Of a DNA stretch of 64,000 nt, positions 61,130-64,000 are shown one piece after another. The DNA comes from an uncultured bacterium (GTDB lineage: Bacteria; Verrucomicrobiota; Lentisphaeria; Oligosphaerales; Oligosphaeraceae): NCBI GenBank assembly GCA_902776645.1, contig CACYQT010000046.1, positions 1-64,000 of the forward strand. The letters are read 5' to 3'. The notes below the pieces were generated by a model. It ran no database searches and had not been told where the DNA came from. It was given only the letters and a program-made list of their open reading frames with translations. Each line of letters opens with the position of its first letter. The first letter of the stretch is position 1. The position numbers and the translations under genes are program-made.

Positions 61130-62125
61130 TTATTTGGAAAAACGCTTGTCGAAGGCGATGTTCTCTTGGGATTCCTTCAGCCGTGTTCGGCAGGACTTGC
61201 ATTTGACACAGCCTTCGGAATAGCCCAGATGGTAGCCTTTGCTTTGGTTCCAACCGATGCCGAAGGCGAATACAGGCATCAGGAACATGACGCCGAAATC
61301 GCCTTTCTTCACGCTGTTGACGATGGCACGGAAATGGGAGAGCTTATAGGTATAGCGAAGGGCATTGAGCCAGATTTCCACCCAGCCCGGAATTCTTTTC
61401 AGGAGGAACCATTTGAATGTGCGGCTCATTTTAATGGCGGCCTCGCCGTCGCCGCGGCCATATTTGAAGGCTTCCTTCCAGTATTGCTTCAATTCGGGGG
61501 GGCGTCCCCAGAAGGCCTTGGCTTTTGGCGCATAGGCGTATGGATAACCGGCCTGCCTGAATTGCCTGAACAACGTGGAGTCGTCGGCGTAGAAGGTCAG
61601 ATCCTCCGGCAGCCTTCCGCATTCCTCCCATATGCTTTTTACGTAGGCGGATGCGCGGTTGCCGCCAAGGGAGCCGCTTGACTTCCCTGGCTTTCGTTTC
61701 GAGACGACTGCATTGTTGATGTACCACTCCGTCTTGGACGCCAACGTGCATATGGTCTTGGTGTCAATGTAGCTGCTTCCGATGATGAGTTTCAATTCTG
61801 GATTCTCTTCAAACGGACGCATCAGCTCCTCGCAGAAGCAGTCCACGACGCCGACCCCCATGTCCGTCGAGATGACATGGTCGTATTTGGCGTTTTGGAT
61901 GGCGAAATTGCGTCCATGGGCGGCGTTGCCTTTCTCCTGGATGGCCGTGATGCGGGAATCTTCCTTGGCCCAGTTGGTTATGGCCTCCCATGTTCCATCA
62001 GTCGAAAAGGCATCCACGATGACGATTTCATCTGGGAATCGTGTCTGTGCCTGCATGTTCGCCTTCCAGCGCGGAAAAGAGCGCATTTCATTGAAGCAGG
62101 TTGTGACAAGCGAGCAGGGAATCAT
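61130..62125 (-). CDS. GT2-like glycosyltransferase
   Basis: The 331-residue protein starts CSLVTTCFNEMRSFPRW and continues IVIVDAFSTDGTW, GNAAHGRNFAIQNAKYDHVISTDMGV (DxD variant STD) and GSLGGNRASAYVKSIW. A hydrophobic region near 260-290 may associate with the membrane, and the tail carries CVKCKSC. It differs from classical GT2 by STDMG in place of DGDD. Its ATG overlaps the stop of the upstream dehydratase gene by 4 bases (ATGA). Confidence 0.8.
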   Translation of the reverse strand: MIPCSLVTTCFNEMRSFPRWKANMQAQTRFPDEIVIVDAFSTDGTWEAITNWAKEDSRITAIQEKGNAAHGRNFAIQNAKYDHVISTDMGVGVVDCFCEELMRPFEENPELKLIIGSSYIDTKTICTLASKTEWYINNAVVSKRKPGKSSGSLGGNRASAYVKSIWEECGRLPEDLTFYADDSTLFRQFRQAGYPYAYAPKAKAFWGRPPELKQYWKEAFKYGRGDGEAAIKMSRTFKWFLLKRIPGWVEIWLNALRYTYKLSHFRAIVNSVKKGDFGVMFLMPVFAFGIGWNQSKGYHLGYSEGCVKCKSCRTRLKESQENIAFDKRFSK

Positions 62126-63072
62126 GCGTCAAGCCTCTCCATCCAGTTTGCGAAGATGTCCTTCAACGTCTGTTCGAAGGGGATGACAGGCTCCCAGCCG
62201 AGAGCGCGCAGTTTGGAATTGTCGCCCAGAAGCGTCTTCTCGTCCGTCGGGCGGACGAGAGCGGGGTCGCGTTCGACCGTGACCTTCACGCCGGATATCT
62301 TGATGAGGAGATCGAGCATGTCGGAGATTTTCCATGCATAGCCGCGGCAGATGTTGTAGACTTCACCGGAGATGCCTTTGTTGGCGAGCGTCCAGAGGGC
62401 GGTGGCGCCGTCACGGACATCGATGAAGTCGCGGGAGGTATTGAGGTTGCCGACATGGATGACCGGCTCCTGCTGCCCGAGCTTGATGGCGGCCAGCTGC
62501 CGTGCGAAATTCTGGATGGCGGTCAGTGGCGGATGGTTGGGACCGACATGGATGAAGAGACGTGGCAGGACGACGTCCAGGCCATAGTTCAAGTGGAACT
62601 GGCGGCCCATCATCTCCATGGCGGCTTTCGTGACGCCGTAGGGGGTCACCGGCTTGAGCGGCGATTCTTCGTTGACGGGATCGTCCGTCAGCGCGGCGCC
62701 ATAGGCCGCACTGGAACAGGCGGGAATGACGCGCGCTTTTGGCGCCTTGTGGAGCACGGCGTTGTAAACGTTCCACGATCCCGTGATATTGAGTGCGTAT
62801 GTGGTCTGCTCCGCATCATAGGATTGACCGTTATAGGCCTGGGCCGCAAGATGATAGACTAGATCAGGCTGGAAGTCCTTCACGGATTTCTCAAGGAAGT
62901 TGACATCCAGTATGTCGCCTGCGTAATGCTTGTAGTCCTTTTGACTATGGGATTGCATGCGATAGGCTGTCGTCGCGCGGCTGATGCCGGCGATTTCGCA
63001 ATTTTGTGTTTTCAGATAATCGGCGAGATGGCTGCCGATCATGCCTGTGATGCCAGTGATGAGTACTTTCAT
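62122..63072 (-). CDS. GDP-mannose 4,6-dehydratase / GDP-6-deoxy-hexose reductase-like SDR
   Basis: The ATG at 63072 directly precedes KVLITGITGMIGSHLADYL, the NAD(P) Rossmann motif. The 316-residue protein has VYHLAAQAYNGQSYDAEQT, VIPACSSAAYGA (catalytic Ser region), YGVTKAAMEMMGRQF (YxxxK) and the HVGPNHPP and LNTSRDFIDVRDG segments of the GMD/RMD group. It should supply a deoxy-sugar nucleotide such as GDP-rhamnose for the operon. Translation is coupled to the glycosyltransferase gene downstream. The exact substrate is uncertain. Confidence 0.85.
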   Translation of the reverse strand: MKVLITGITGMIGSHLADYLKTQNCEIAGISRATTAYRMQSHSQKDYKHYAGDILDVNFLEKSVKDFQPDLVYHLAAQAYNGQSYDAEQTTYALNITGSWNVYNAVLHKAPKARVIPACSSAAYGAALTDDPVNEESPLKPVTPYGVTKAAMEMMGRQFHLNYGLDVVLPRLFIHVGPNHPPLTAIQNFARQLAAIKLGQQEPVIHVGNLNTSRDFIDVRDGATALWTLANKGISGEVYNICRGYAWKISDMLDLLIKISGVKVTVERDPALVRPTDEKTLLGDNSKLRALGWEPVIPFEQTLKDIFANWMERLDA

Positions 63073-63101
63073 GATCGAGTGTTTGATTGACTTATGGGAA
63101 T

Positions 63102-64000
63102 TTACAAAATAACGGCGATGTCCGCGAGCCACAGTTTGACGAGCTGCAGCTCCTCTGGCGGGAAGAATCCTGCGGCGATGAGGGCTTCATAACAATGAAG
63201 CAGATTGGCCGACATATTGTTTTCACCGGGAAGAAGCGGCGTGTTTTCAAGAACTTCCGTTAGTTTTCGGTTGCCTGTGTAGCCGGGGATTTCATCCGTG
63301 AAGTCTTTCATGAGGTTATGCGCGTTCCGTTCCTGCACGACTTCCGGAGCGTGGAAGACGACGCCGCATCCGATTTCCCACAGGCAGCGCTGCGCGATGA
63401 AGCTCTTCCAGATGTCGCACATTCTGAAGGAGCAGTTGCTCGGGACGTACATGAGCGGATACGCCTTGGGGAACCACCACGTCGACTGCGTGTTGAAGGG
63501 GCACCACACATGCGGCCCGAGGCAGACGGACGGCGCATTGTCGAAATCGAACGGACGGTCCTCCGCCAGCCGCCAGATGGCGTCGACATCCGGTGAGAGA
63601 TTGACAAGCCCTTGCTGGACAGGTGCTTCCAGATTCTGGCGTGTTTCCGCGACAGGGCGGACGGTATGGATTTCATCCAGAAGGAGGCCCCGTGGCCAGA
63701 TGTTCTGGGAGGTGAAATACTTATAGACATTTGTCCAGCCGTTTTCGCGGACGACGCGCACGTCGTCCGCCGTCCCGTTGCGAAGCGTCCAGTTCGCGAG
63801 CGGCGCGTTGTCGTCGTCGGTTTCGTAAATGACATCCGCCTTTTCGGCGATTGCTTGAAGATAACCGATATTCTTTCGCGCGTAATGTTTCGTCGGCAAC
63901 GCCTTGGCGAGTTTGAACGGGAGTTCCAGCTGCTTTTCGATCGGCAGGAATTCCGCGTTCGGGAGGTTGAAGCTCTTGGGGCCTTTCGTGTCGCCGACGG
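63102..64000 (-). CDS. STELLO-like (DUF288) putative glycosyltransferase, partial
   Basis: The frame is open to the window edge, so the N-terminus is missing. The apparent start at 63899 (TTG) is internal, since KSFNLPNAEFLPIEKQ and KLAKALPTKHYARKNIGYL lie before and across it. HYARKNIGYLQAI, ADVIYETDDDNAP (DxD-like) and NTQSTWWFPKAYPLMYVPSNCSFRMCDIWKSFIAQR match the STELLO/DUF288 proteins known from plants, protists and some bacteria. A role as a sugar or glycan-modifying enzyme of this operon is inferred from position. Confidence 0.7.
   Translation of the reverse strand, partial: VGDTKGPKSFNLPNAEFLPIEKQLELPFKLAKALPTKHYARKNIGYLQAIAEKADVIYETDDDNAPLANWTLRNGTADDVRVVRENGWTNVYKYFTSQNIWPRGLLLDEIHTVRPVAETRQNLEAPVQQGLVNLSPDVDAIWRLAEDRPFDFDNAPSVCLGPHVWCPFNTQSTWWFPKAYPLMYVPSNCSFRMCDIWKSFIAQRCLWEIGCGVVFHAPEVVQERNAHNLMKDFTDEIPGYTGNRKLTEVLENTPLLPGENNMSANLLHCYEALIAAGFFPPEELQLVKLWLADIAVIL

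Overview
The window looks like chromosome from a Gram-negative, GC-rich, glycan-degrading bacterium of the PVC superphylum, most likely Lentisphaerota (Victivallales-like). That placement is inferred from the gene repertoire: exported beta-helix proteins, a heparinase II/III lyase, GH127, a UGSC-family protein, an outer-membrane porin, an O-antigen-type surface polysaccharide locus, and gene gaps filled with dispersed low-complexity repeats. No 16S or other marker gene is present.

Layout. (1) 1-7.1 kb: the 5' end of aroQ, a cytosolic beta-helix glycosidase-like protein, an exported UGSC fusion protein and an exported pectate-lyase-superfold protein. (2) 7.19-16.09 kb: an 8.9 kb integrative element inserted in the 3' half of tRNA-Thr(TGT). 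It has a 45-bp direct repeat at both ends, a tyrosine recombinase, an excisionase-like protein, a primase/RepA-like ATPase, two iteron-like arrays, and a very AT-rich cargo (a four-TM Sel1-repeat protein plus a two-TM small protein) behind a structured, attenuator-like leader. No virion genes are seen. (3) 16.2-19.5 kb: a lineage-specific cluster of exported proteins with two paralogues and a relic of a third. (4) 20.6-30.5 kb: asd, an anion permease next to a histidine kinase that has lost its H-box, an NSS symporter, then an operon of SDR, GDPD and heparinase-like genes. (5) 30.5-38.7 kb, minus strand: nucleotide-sugar and surface-glycan genes (DegT aminotransferase, two ATP-grasp enzymes, PglD-like acyltransferase, nucleotidyltransferase) and a CapD/FlaA1-type dehydratase that is frameshifted and joined to an N-acetylhexosamine-kinase-like domain. 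(6) 38.8-51.9 kb: DmpA peptidase, WecG/TagA glycosyltransferase, a mini ferredoxin:thioredoxin-reductase-like protein with galM, GH127, a purine-salvage pair (NCS2 permease plus adenine deaminase), and a LysR/DASS transporter/porin uptake module. (7) 52-64 kb, minus strand: a compact polysaccharide assembly operon (GT4, GT2, CapK-like, SGNH plus MBOAT O-acetylation pair, acyltransferase-3, O-antigen ligase, GDP-sugar dehydratase/reductase, STELLO-like protein running off the edge).

The genes fit a host-glycan or plant-glycan user that elaborates an acetylated surface polysaccharide. The best candidates for something undescribed are the cargo of the tRNA-Thr element and its leader RNA. Two chromosomal genes (histidine kinase, CapD) have each lost exactly their catalytic or cofactor motif through a small deletion, which is either real decay or an assembly problem. 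All calls come from reading the sequence; no database search was run.
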